Shown: in pieces, positions 57,160 to 64,000 of the stretch
Layout of the letters: every line of letters begins with the position of its first letter
How positions within the stretch are numbered: the stretch's first letter is position 1
From: Anaeromyxobacter sp. Fw109-5
GTDB taxonomy: Bacteria; Myxococcota; Myxococcia; Myxococcales; Anaeromyxobacteraceae
Direction of reading: 5' to 3'
Assembly: GCF_000017505.1 (NCBI RefSeq)
Contig: NC_009675.1
Location: 5,026,501 to 5,090,500 of the forward strand
DNA: 64,000 bases
The notes under the pieces: model-generated
Seen by the model: the letters and a program-made list of their open reading frames with translations, nothing else
Database searches by the model: none
Told to the model about the DNA's origin: nothing
Translations under genes and position numbers: made by a program

Positions 57160-57672
57160 TCAGATCTTCTCCTTCGCGACGACCACCGCGCCCACGATGG
57201 CGACGAGGAGCAGGAGGCTCGTCACCTCGAAGGGCAGGAGGTACTCGGTGTAGAGCACCTGCCCGACCGCCTTCACGGTGCCGAAGCGGTCCGGCTGCGC
57301 GAGCGCGCCCATGGCGCTGTCGGGCACGCGGGCGATGGCGGCGACGAGCACCGCGAAGAGCGACACCGCGCCGATGGCGCCCACGTACTGCATCACCCTG
57401 CGGCGCTCGCGCTCGCGGTGCTCCTCGCCCGTCGAGAGCAGCATGATGACGAACAGGAACAGCACCATCACCGCGCCCGCGTACACCAGGATCTGCATGA
57501 GCGCGATGAGGTGGGCCGCGAGGAGGACGTAGATCCCGGCCATGAAGAAGAACGCGGCGACGAGGTTCATCGCGGCGTAGACCGGGTTCCGCGCGACGAC
57601 CACGCCCATGGCGGTGAGCAGGAGGGGGATCGCGAAGATCCAGAAGATGACGAGCTCTGCCGTGGTCTCCAT
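57160..57672 (-). CDS. nuoJ: NADH-quinone oxidoreductase subunit J
   Basis: A 170-residue complex I membrane subunit with five helices. NPVYAAMNLVAAFFFMAGIY and QILVYAGAVMVLFLFVIMLL are the family landmarks. It is 3 bases after nuoF. Confidence 0.95.
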   Translation of the reverse strand: METTAELVIFWIFAIPLLLTAMGVVVARNPVYAAMNLVAAFFFMAGIYVLLAAHLIALMQILVYAGAVMVLFLFVIMLLSTGEEHRERERRRVMQYVGAIGAVSLFAVLVAAIARVPDSAMGALAQPDRFGTVKAVGQVLYTEYLLPFEVTSLLLLVAIVGAVVVAKEKI

Positions 57673-57675
57673 CGC

Positions 57676-59001
57676 CTAGTACCTCACCCCGCCGACCAGG
57701 GCCGGGCGGGAGGACTGGTCGAGGCCCCAGCCGTGGTCGCCGAACGGACAGCGCCGCTCCTCGACGTGGCGGAGGAACTCGTCCCGGAACTTCTTCACGA
57801 AGGACTGCACCGGCATGGAGGCCGCGTCGCCGAGCGCGCAGATGGTCTGCCCGCCGATGTTCCCGGCGATCTGCTCGAGCTTCGCGACGTCCGCCGCGGT
57901 GCCGTGGCCGTGCTCGATCTTCTCGACGATCCCCTCCATCCACGAGGTGCCCTCGCGGCAGGGGGTGCACTGCCCGCAGCTCTCCTCTGCGTAGAACTTG
58001 GAGATGCGGGCGAGCGCGCGGACCATGCAGGTCGAGTCGTCGAAGACGATCACGCCGCCGGAGCCGGACATCGAGCCGGCCGCCTTCACCGCGTCGAACT
58101 CGAGCGAGATGTCGATCTCGTCGCCGCGCAGCACCGGCGAGGAGGAGCCGCCCGGGATGACGGCCTTCACCTTCCGGCCGCCGGGGATCCCGCCGCAGTC
58201 CTCCATGATGAGCTTCTTCAGGTTGTAGTCGACCGGCTTCTCGAACACGCCCGGCCGGTTCACGTGGCCGGAGACGCCGAACAGGCGCGTGCCGCCCGAC
58301 TTGCCCACGCCCAGCCCGGCGAAGGCGTCGCCGCCGTTCGCGACGATCCAGGGGACGTTCGCGATGGTCTCGACGTTGTTGATGATGGTGGGCTTGCCCC
58401 ACAGGCCGACCACCGCCGGGAACGGCGGCTTCAGGCGGGGGTAGCCCTTCTTGCCCTCGAGCGACTCGAGCAGCGCCGACTCCTCGCCGCAGATGTACGC
58501 GCCCGCGCCGCGGTGCACGAAGACGTCGAGGTCGAAGTCCTTCTTGCCGAGCAGCCGCTGCCCGAGGATCCCGGCCGCGCGCGCCTCCTCGATGGCCGCC
58601 TCGAGGATGCGCGCCTGCCGCGCGAACTCGCCGCGGATGTAGACGTAGGCGAGGTGGATGTCGAGGGCGTAGCAGGTGATGGCGATCCCCTCGATCAGCA
58701 TGTGGGGATCGTGCTCGATGATGTAGCGGTCCTTGAACGTGCCCGGCTCGGACTCGTCCGCGTTCACCGTGAGGTAACGGGGCCGGATGTCCTTGGGGAG
58801 GAAGGTCCACTTGAGCCCGGTGGCGAAGCCGGCGCCGCCGCGGCCGCGCAGGTTCGACCTCTTCACCTCGTCGACGATGGCGGCCGGCTCCATGCCGAGC
58901 GCCTTGTCGAGCGCGGCGTAGCCGCCGTCGGCCCGGTACGTCCGGAGCGCGGCGGAGTCGGGCTTCCCCCAGCGTCGGGTCAGGATGAGCGTCTCGCTCA
59001 C
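57676..59001 (-). CDS. nuoF: NADH-quinone oxidoreductase subunit F
   Basis: A 441-residue subunit that binds NADH and FMN and the N3 [4Fe-4S] cluster. RGRGGAGFATGLKW is the NADH site, ADESEPGTFKDRYI and GAGAYICGEESALL the FMN region, and ESCGQCTPCREGT carries three cluster cysteines. The GTG start at 59001 overlaps the nuoE stop (GTGA). nuoG, which normally follows, is absent. Confidence 0.96.
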   Translation of the reverse strand: MSETLILTRRWGKPDSAALRTYRADGGYAALDKALGMEPAAIVDEVKRSNLRGRGGAGFATGLKWTFLPKDIRPRYLTVNADESEPGTFKDRYIIEHDPHMLIEGIAITCYALDIHLAYVYIRGEFARQARILEAAIEEARAAGILGQRLLGKKDFDLDVFVHRGAGAYICGEESALLESLEGKKGYPRLKPPFPAVVGLWGKPTIINNVETIANVPWIVANGGDAFAGLGVGKSGGTRLFGVSGHVNRPGVFEKPVDYNLKKLIMEDCGGIPGGRKVKAVIPGGSSSPVLRGDEIDISLEFDAVKAAGSMSGSGGVIVFDDSTCMVRALARISKFYAEESCGQCTPCREGTSWMEGIVEKIEHGHGTAADVAKLEQIAGNIGGQTICALGDAASMPVQSFVKKFRDEFLRHVEERRCPFGDHGWGLDQSSRPALVGGVRY

Positions 59002-59513
59002 TCGAGCCTCCCCAGGATCTCCTCGACCTTCTTCGGGTCGAGGCGCTCGTACATCTCCTCGTCCACCAGCATCGCCGGAGCGGTGCCGCAGGCTCCGAGG
59101 CACTCCACCTCGCGCAGCGTGACGCGCCCGTCCTGCGACGTCCCGCCGTTCGTCACCCCGTACTTGTGCTTGAGGTACTCGAACAGCCGGTCGCCGCCGG
59201 TGAGGCAGCACGAGACGTTGGTGCAGACCTCGACGAGATGCCGGCCGATCGGCCTGGTGTTGAACATCACGTAGAACGTGGCCACCTCCTCCGCGCGGGC
59301 GGGAGAGGTCCCGAGCCGGTCGGCGGCGAGCCGCTGCACGGCGGGGGTGAGGTAGCCGAAGATTTCCTGGCCGATTCGGAGGGCCGGCAGCATCGCCGCG
59401 GCCTTGCGATCGGGCGGGTAGCGACGAAGGACTTCCGCGAGGTCACGGTCGAAGTGCTCGACCTTTTCACGCGGCAGTTCTTCGGCCGTCCCGACGAGCG
59501 GTGGATTCGTCAT
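58998..59513 (-). CDS. nuoE: NADH-quinone oxidoreductase subunit E
   Basis: A 171-residue thioredoxin-like subunit with the N1a [2Fe-2S] cysteines in VCTNVSCCLTGG and CLGACGTAPAMLV. The ATG at 59513 is chosen; a longer frame exists but has no ribosome site. It is the first gene of nuoE-F-J-K and diverges from the PilZ-receiver gene through an overlapping promoter region. Confidence 0.94.
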   Translation of the reverse strand: MTNPPLVGTAEELPREKVEHFDRDLAEVLRRYPPDRKAAAMLPALRIGQEIFGYLTPAVQRLAADRLGTSPARAEEVATFYVMFNTRPIGRHLVEVCTNVSCCLTGGDRLFEYLKHKYGVTNGGTSQDGRVTLREVECLGACGTAPAMLVDEEMYERLDPKKVEEILGRLE

Positions 59514-59548
59514 AGAAGTCCGAGAAGGCAGGGGCGAAAGCGCGCCGA

Positions 59549-59598
59549 GGCTAAGTGAGCACATGTAAGATTGTCAAGGAGATCCGCCGCTGTATACT
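59549..59598. promoter_or_regulatory. Overlapping divergent promoters of nuoE and the PilZ-receiver gene
   Basis: Plus strand: TTGTCA (59571-59576), 16-base spacer, TATACT (59593-59598). Minus strand: TTGACA (59572-59577), 17-base spacer, TTAGCC (59549-59554, weak). The two -35 boxes share five bases, so the promoters should compete for polymerase. Confidence 0.6.
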
Positions 59599-59610
59599 CG
59601 ACCACTCCGG

Positions 59611-60357
59611 ATGGAAATCGGTCGAGAAAAACGTCGCGATCCGCGCGTCCCGCTCGTCCTGCGCGTCGACTATCCCGGCATGCAGCAAGCGGTCCGCGAC
59701 GTGACGGAGAACGTCTCGGCGGGCGGCCTGTTCATCCGCACGGATCGCGATCTGCGCGAGGGCGACCGCGTCCCCTTGCAGGTCAGCTTCCCCGGGCTGC
59801 TCGAGCCGGTGGAGGTCGAGGTGGAGGTGGTGCGGCGCCGACCCGCCGGCCAGGACCAGGCGCGCGGCGTGGCGGTCAAGGTCCCGGTCGACCGGGTGGA
59901 CGACCGGCACAAGCTCGCCCGCATCGCCGAGACCGCGCGCACCGGCCTCGGCCGGGCCAAGCGCACCTACCGCGTGCTCGTGGTCGAGGACAACGCGCGG
60001 GTGGTGGAGATGTACCAGTACGCCCTGCGCAAGCTGCGCTCCGAGGGCGAGAACGGCGTGGACGTGGCCGTGGAGTACGCGCCGAACGGCCACGAGGCGC
60101 TCGCCCGGCTCGTCGAGCCGCCGCCCATCGACCTCGTGATGGCCGACCTCTACATGCCGGTGATGGACGGGTTCGCGCTGGTCGAGCGCATGCGGGCGGA
60201 TCCGGCGCTCGCCGGGACCCCCATCGTGATCATCAGCGCCGGCGGGCCGGACGCCCGCGATCGCGCGGCCGAGCTGGGCATCGACGTGTACCTCCAGAAG
60301 CCGGTGCAGTTCGCGGACATCATCGCGACGGTCAGCACGCTGCTTCGGATCCGCTGA
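59611..60357 (+). CDS. PilZ domain fused to a response-regulator receiver
   Basis: A 248-residue cytoplasmic regulator. Residues 5-110 form a PilZ domain of the myxobacterial type, with the Arg-rich start REKRRDPRV and the NVSAGGLF motif that in PilZ domains binds c-di-GMP. Residues 120-248 form a receiver with acidic pocket E126/D127, phosphoacceptor D179 (VMADLYMPVMDG) and the conserved Lys in YLQKPVQF. There is no output domain, so it probably acts by protein contact, integrating c-di-GMP and phosphorylation. TATACT lies 12 bases before the ATG, leaving a leader of about 6 bases and no ribosome site. Confidence 0.88.
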   Translation: MEIGREKRRDPRVPLVLRVDYPGMQQAVRDVTENVSAGGLFIRTDRDLREGDRVPLQVSFPGLLEPVEVEVEVVRRRPAGQDQARGVAVKVPVDRVDDRHKLARIAETARTGLGRAKRTYRVLVVEDNARVVEMYQYALRKLRSEGENGVDVAVEYAPNGHEALARLVEPPPIDLVMADLYMPVMDGFALVERMRADPALAGTPIVIISAGGPDARDRAAELGIDVYLQKPVQFADIIATVSTLLRIR

Positions 60358-60370
60358 CGGTCGGCCGGCG

Positions 60371-60409
60371 GCACCGCCCTCCCTTCGACAGGCTCGGGGG
60401 GAGCGGTGC
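60371..60409. repeat. REP-like hairpin (family A) between convergent genes
   Basis: Arms GCACCGC and GCGGTGC with further partial pairing enclose TTCGACAGGCTCG. It occupies nearly all of the 53-base gap between the PilZ-receiver and GNAT genes and may end both transcripts. Confidence 0.6.
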
Positions 60410-60410
60410 G

Positions 60411-60848
60411 CTACCTCGCGAGCGGCTTGCGCATCACCACGTGGGCGATGCCGGCCTCCTCGAACGGCTCGCCGGCGCGCCGGTAGCCCGCGCGCGCGTA
60501 GAACGCCTCCACGTAGCACTGGGCGTGCAGCTCGATCTCCGCGAGCCCGTCGGCGATCGCCCGCGCCTCGAGCGCGGCGAGGATCTGCTCTCCGATGCCG
60601 CGCCGGCGAGCGGCGCGCTCGACGGCCATCCGTCCGACGCGGCCGACGCCGCCCGGCTGGCGGACGAGCCTGCCGGTGGCGACGCAGCGCCCGTCCTCGA
60701 GGGCGACCGCGTGGAACGCGCCGTCGTCGTGCTCGTCGCGCTCGAGCTCGACCGGCACGTGCTGCTCCTCGACGAACACCGCGTGGCGCAGCGCGAACGC
60801 CTGCGCGCGCAGGGCGGGGGTGTCGGCGGGGACGACGATGACGCTCAT
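60411..60848 (-). CDS. GNAT-family N-acetyltransferase
   Basis: A 145-residue acetyltransferase. The start FALRHAVFVEEQHVP and the acetyl-CoA loop VERAARRRGIGEQIL fit the ElaA/YjcF-like branch; EIELHAQCYVEAFYARAGYR is the C-terminal core. The ATG at 60848 has GGAGCG 6 bases upstream. The substrate is unknown. Confidence 0.88.
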   Translation of the reverse strand: MSVIVVPADTPALRAQAFALRHAVFVEEQHVPVELERDEHDDGAFHAVALEDGRCVATGRLVRQPGGVGRVGRMAVERAARRRGIGEQILAALEARAIADGLAEIELHAQCYVEAFYARAGYRRAGEPFEEAGIAHVVMRKPLAR

Positions 60849-60954
60849 CGTTCGCTCCATCACCCCGCGCGCGTCGGGCGCCGCTCGGGCCGCGACGTTC
60901 ACTGCGGGGCTCCGCCTCTCCATGCTCCGCCGGAGCGGCCGTCGCCCAGAAATG

Positions 60955-60990
60955 CGACGCCCGCCAGGCCGTGAGGCCGGGCGGGCGTCG
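60955..60990 (-). terminator. Terminator of the HU gene
   Basis: An 11-bp outer stem (60955-60965 with 60980-60990) and a GGCC/GGCC inner stem close on GTGA. The minus-strand tail is GCATTTCTGGG. It lies 17 bases past the HU stop and has the same plan as the rpmA hairpin. Confidence 0.7.
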
Positions 60991-61006
60991 GGACCTTCTC
61001 GAAAGG

Positions 61007-61294
61007 CTACTTCTTGCCCTTCTTGTTGAAGATGTCCTTCAGGCCCTTGGCGGGCGTGATCTTGATCGCGGTGCGCGCCGGGATCTTGATCTGCTCGCCC
61101 GTCGCCGGGTTGCGGCCGATGCGGGCCTTGCGGTCCACGAGCTTCACCGCGCCGAGGCCGCCGAGCGGGATCTTCCCCTCGCCCTTCAGCTTCTTCGTCA
61201 CGACATCCTCGACCGCCTGGAACACCTGACGGACCTGGGCCTTCGACAGCTGCGCGCCCTCGGCCACCGCCTGGAAGAACTGAGCCTGCGTCAT
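61007..61294 (-). CDS. HU/IHF-family DNA-binding protein
   Basis: A 95-residue histone-like protein. The helical N-terminus MTQAQFFQAVAEGAQLSKAQ is followed by the beta-arm region GLGAVKLVDRKARIGRNPATGEQIKIPARTA split over the usual arm, and a Lys-rich tail (FNKKGKK). It bends DNA and organises the nucleoid. The ATG at 61294 has AGGAGGG 9 bases upstream. Confidence 0.95.
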   Translation of the reverse strand: MTQAQFFQAVAEGAQLSKAQVRQVFQAVEDVVTKKLKGEGKIPLGGLGAVKLVDRKARIGRNPATGEQIKIPARTAIKITPAKGLKDIFNKKGKK

Positions 61295-61343
61295 GTGGAA
61301 AGCCCTCCTGTCGACCGCCCGCCCAGGGCGGCGAATGGCTTGC

Positions 61344-61372
61344 GTGATATCGCTTCCCGATCGAGGCGTCAA
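61344..61372 (-). promoter_or_regulatory. Sigma-70-like promoter of the HU gene
   Basis: On the minus strand TTGACG (61367-61372) and TATCAC (61344-61349) are 17 bases apart, about 55 bases before the ATG. An 8-bp inverted repeat TCACGATC / GATCGTGA (61383-61390 and 61408-61415) lies just upstream and could be a regulator site. Confidence 0.6.
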
Positions 61373-61452
61373 CTTCACGTCATCACGATCACCCTGAAAA
61401 ATGGGCCGATCGTGACGATCGCTCCCGGGGGGCGGCCGAGGCGTCCGCACCG

Positions 61453-62586
61453 TCAGCGGAAGGCGGCCACCACCTCCCACAGGATGAGGAGGATGATGGC
61501 GACCTCGAGGAGCTCGCTCCGGCTCGTGTCCGCGGCGTCGCCGATGAGGTCGTTCACCTCGGCGAGGAGCCGCTGCTTGCGCAGCACCGTCTCCTGCCAG
61601 GCCGGGAGCCGGAAGCGCCGGACGGCGCTCTGGTACAGCCGGGCGAGGTAGAAGTCCCCGACGATTTTCACCGCATTTTCGAGCCTTTCGGTCATCTCGG
61701 AGAGCTCGAGCAGGAGCGCGGCGGTGCGCCGCTGGAGGGCCCGGTAGCGGCGGGTGAAGATGTTCACGACCGGGCTGCCCCCCCGCTCGATCTCGTCGTA
61801 GATGCGGTGCAGCTCGCGGTCCAGCAGCGCGTCGTAGTAGCGCAGCTCGAGCAGGTGAGCGGTCGCGAACTCCAGCAGGTCGGGGATGTCCTCCACCCCC
61901 GAAGGCTCGACCACGAGGGCGCTGTTCCAGTGCACCACCGCGAGGTCGTCCTCCAGGTAGGTGTAGTGGTGGGAGAGGACCTCCTGGCGCTCGGCGGTCG
62001 AGAGGCGGACCGCGCTCGTCTCCCCCAGGAGCAGCTCCGGGATGGGGGCGCCGGCGAGGAGGTCCTGCGCCCGCAGCGCGCCCTCCGCGAAGCGCCGCAC
62101 GAAGAAGATCTGGTAGCTCTCCAGGCCGTCCCAGCGGTGCGGCCGCTCGAGCGCGCCGCCCAGCGCGCGGCAGAGCTCCTCCGCCTCCCGCCGCGCCGCC
62201 CCGTCGATCTCCGGGGTGGACTCGCCGAACAGCTCCTCGCCGAGCCGGACGAGGTCCTCGAGCGCGGTGCCCGGGGAGATGGGCAGCTTGTAGAGGATCG
62301 ACACGACCCCGTAGTCGAAGACGTGCGCGCTCGCCTCCGCGGCGCGCGCCCCCGAGCCGAGCGGCACCTCGCGCCCGCCGAGGGTGATCGCCAGGGGCGG
62401 GCGCGGCAGCTCCAGCGCGGTCGCTGCCGGCGCGCCGGTGAGGCGGGCGCGCGACTTGGGCGCCGCCATCGCCACCTCGACGGCGCGCTCGGCGGCGGGC
62501 AGATCGATCGCGTCGGCCACGTCGAACAGCCGGTAGACGTGGACCCTCCCGTCCGCGACGACGTAGCGCTGAGGGTTCGCCGCCAT
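61453..62586 (-). CDS. RMD1/DUF155-family membrane protein
   Basis: A 377-residue protein of the family that includes yeast Rmd1 and human mitochondrial RMND1. The core has FDYGVVSILYKLP near residue 90, then LELRYYDALLDRELHRIYDEI with the conserved YYD block, a long helical region, and a single C-terminal membrane helix (about residues 358-375, LLEVAIILLILWEVVAAF). The mitochondrial members support translation in the organelle; the bacterial function is not known. It stands alone. Confidence 0.85.
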   Translation of the reverse strand: MAANPQRYVVADGRVHVYRLFDVADAIDLPAAERAVEVAMAAPKSRARLTGAPAATALELPRPPLAITLGGREVPLGSGARAAEASAHVFDYGVVSILYKLPISPGTALEDLVRLGEELFGESTPEIDGAARREAEELCRALGGALERPHRWDGLESYQIFFVRRFAEGALRAQDLLAGAPIPELLLGETSAVRLSTAERQEVLSHHYTYLEDDLAVVHWNSALVVEPSGVEDIPDLLEFATAHLLELRYYDALLDRELHRIYDEIERGGSPVVNIFTRRYRALQRRTAALLLELSEMTERLENAVKIVGDFYLARLYQSAVRRFRLPAWQETVLRKQRLLAEVNDLIGDAADTSRSELLEVAIILLILWEVVAAFR

Positions 62587-62703
62587 GCGCGTCCGAGCTT
62601 AAGCACGCTCTCCGACGCCACGGCGGCCCCACCTGCGCGGCCGCCCCGATTGAGCGGTGGGCAAACGGTCGGCGCGCGAAGCGAGCCGCCCGGTGCCGTC
62701 CGC

Positions 62704-64000
62704 TCAGGAGCCGACGACCCGCAGCGGCGGCGCCGGGGTGCGCTTCGGGAACGCGACGAGGTACTCGCCGGAGAAGCAGGCGTCGCAGAAGGTGGAGCGG
62801 TCCTCGCCGATGGCGGCGTAGAGGCCGGGCTGCGACAGGTAGCCGAGCGAGTCCGCGGTGACGTAGGTCGCGATCTCTTCCACCGAGTGCGTGCTCGCGA
62901 TGAGCTCCTGCCGCGTGGGCGTGTCGATGCCGTAGTAGCAGGGCCAGGCGGTGGGCGGCGAGCTGATGCGGAGGTGGACCTCCTTCGCGCCCGCCGCGCG
63001 GATCATCTTCACGATCTTGCGGCTCGTCGTGCCGCGCACCACCGAGTCGTCCACCACCACCACGCGCTTGCCGGCGAGCACGCCGCGCAGCGCGTTCAGC
63101 TTCAGCTTCACGCCGAAGTGGCGGATCGACTGCTGCGGCTCGATGAAGGTCCGGCCGACGTAGTGGGAGCGGACGAGCCCCATGGCGAAGGGGATCCCCG
63201 AGCGCTCGGCGTAGCCGATGGCGGCGGGGACGCCGGAGTCCGGGACCGGGATGACGAGGTCGGCGGGGACGGGGTGCTCCTCGGCGAGCTTCCTGCCGAA
63301 GGCGTGGCGCACCTCGTAGACCGACTTGCCGAAGAGCACGGTGTCCGGGCGGGCGAAGTAGATGTGCTCGAACACGCAGCGGCCGAGGCGCGACGGCGGC
63401 TGGGCCGGGAAGAGCCGCTCGCTGCGGAGCCCGTCGCCGTCCAGGACGACCAGCTCGCCCGGCTCGACCTCCCGGACGTACTCCGCCTCGATGAGGTCGA
63501 GGGCGGTGGTCTCGCTCGCGACCACCCAGCTCCCCTTCAGCTTGCCGAGCACGAGCGGGCGGAAGCCCATCGGATCGCGCGCGGCGACGAGCGCCTTCGG
63601 GGTGAGGAACAGGATCGAGTACGCGCCCGACACGCGCCAGAGCGCCTCGCGCACGGCGCCGACGAGCTGCTCGACCGAGCCGGCCGGGCCGGGGGCGCGC
63701 GCGCGGGCGAGCAGGTGGACGATCACCTCGGTGTCGGTCGAGGCCTGGAAGATGGAGCCGTCGCGCTCGAGGTCGGCGCGCAGCGCCTCGGCGTTCACGA
63801 GGTTGCCGTTGTGCGCGACCGCCACCGCGCCGCCCGCGTACTGCACCGCGAGCGGCTGCGCGTTCTTCACGTGCGAGCCGCCCGCCGTCGAGTAGCGGAC
63901 GTGACCGATGGCCGCGCCGCCCTTGAGCCGCTGGATGACCTCGGCGGTGAAGATGTCCGCGACGAGCCCCATGTCCCGGTGGACGTGCAGGGTCTCGCCG
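62704..64000 (-). CDS. purF: Amidophosphoribosyltransferase, C-terminal part
   Basis: Partial gene: 431 residues are visible and the frame stays open to the right edge (the cut end reads [17 protein letters not shown]), so the N-terminal catalytic Cys lies outside. It commits PRPP to purine synthesis. The glutaminase part shows HVRYSTAGG and [10 protein letters not shown]; the PRPP loop is [22 protein letters not shown] near the C-terminus fits the Fe-S-containing Bacillus-type enzymes. Confidence 0.95.
   Translation of the reverse strand, partial: GETLHVHRDMGLVADIFTAEVIQRLKGGAAIGHVRYSTAGGSHVKNAQPLAVQYAGGAVAVAHNGNLVNAEALRADLERDGSIFQASTDTEVIVHLLARARAPGPAGSVEQLVGAVREALWRVSGAYSILFLTPKALVAARDPMGFRPLVLGKLKGSWVVASETTALDLIEAEYVREVEPGELVVLDGDGLRSERLFPAQPPSRLGRCVFEHIYFARPDTVLFGKSVYEVRHAFGRKLAEEHPVPADLVIPVPDSGVPAAIGYAERSGIPFAMGLVRSHYVGRTFIEPQQSIRHFGVKLKLNALRGVLAGKRVVVVDDSVVRGTTSRKIVKMIRAAGAKEVHLRISSPPTAWPCYYGIDTPTRQELIASTHSVEEIATYVTADSLGYLSQPGLYAAIGEDRSTFCDACFSGEYLVAFPKRTPAPPLRVVGS

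Noticed and set aside
61383-61415. Inverted repeat as terminator of the RMD1-like gene
   Set aside because: The loop is 17 bases, there is no T-run, and it lies just upstream of the HU promoter, so a regulator site is more likely.

Overview
The window is very GC-rich (I estimate above 70 percent by eye), with strong G/C third-position bias, many GTG and some TTG starts, and operons whose genes overlap by four bases. The content suggests a myxobacterium of the Anaeromyxobacter type: Kdo/Lpt genes for a Gram-negative outer membrane, rpoN-hpf-ptsN, gatCAB, a two-gene complex I block, inositol phosphate synthase, MacAB-type exporters, PilZ and zinc-ribbon proteins, and an Hdr-linked [NiFe] hydrogenase. 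The genus is inferred from content and composition; no 16S gene is present. No tRNA, rRNA, CRISPR array, insertion sequence or prophage was seen.

Layout. 1-5875 (minus): a lipid locus of inositol-1-phosphate synthase, a GT4 glycosyltransferase, two acyltransferases, a metallophosphoesterase and an MMPL/RND exporter that runs off the left edge. 6129-6602: a DUF1360 membrane protein. 7057-14456 (plus): a seven-gene operon of Yip1 protein, TolC, MacA, MacB ATPase, two permeases and signal peptidase I. 14714-17956: AhpD-like protein, ATP-dependent DNA ligase, Sir2 protein. 17986-24371 (minus): the most unusual locus, a seven-gene operon joining sulfur carriers (TusA-like, DsrE-like) and a degenerate NifU-like protein to HdrA, a fused MvhD-MvhG subunit, an MvhA-like hydrogenase large subunit and its maturation protease. 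24544-33455 (minus): kdsB-pyrG-kdsA-kdsC, then lptC-lptA-lptB-rpoN-hpf-ptsN. 33593-40867: outer-membrane barrel, RluA-type synthase, aminotransferase, acyltransferase, SpoU methyltransferase, obgE, rpmA, rplU. 41079-45983: a secreted His-rich protein, a ferredoxin-MBL fusion, a lipoprotein, a DUF1232 protein, a KirBac-like protein without the potassium selectivity filter, and mtnA. 46064-51521: gatCAB interleaved with small membrane and zinc-ribbon proteins. 51714-56734: ftsK, plsY and a Yip1 pair. 56854-59513: nuoE-F-J-K. 59611 to the right edge: PilZ-receiver fusion, GNAT, HU, an RMD1/DUF155 protein, and purF cut by the edge.

How the genes work together. The hydrogenase operon predicts a cytoplasmic complex in which H2 oxidation feeds HdrA flavin chemistry without HdrB/HdrC, possibly coupled to a TusA/DsrE sulfur relay. 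The left locus predicts synthesis and export of an acylated inositol glycolipid. Kdo, Lpt and MacAB-TolC genes serve the outer membrane. Two repeat families recur: a REP-like hairpin around TTCGACAGGCTC, and a GGTCGG tract plus hairpin that is intergenic in one place and an in-frame protein linker in another. Several genes have a -10-like hexamer exactly 6 bases before the start codon, which suggests leaderless transcripts.
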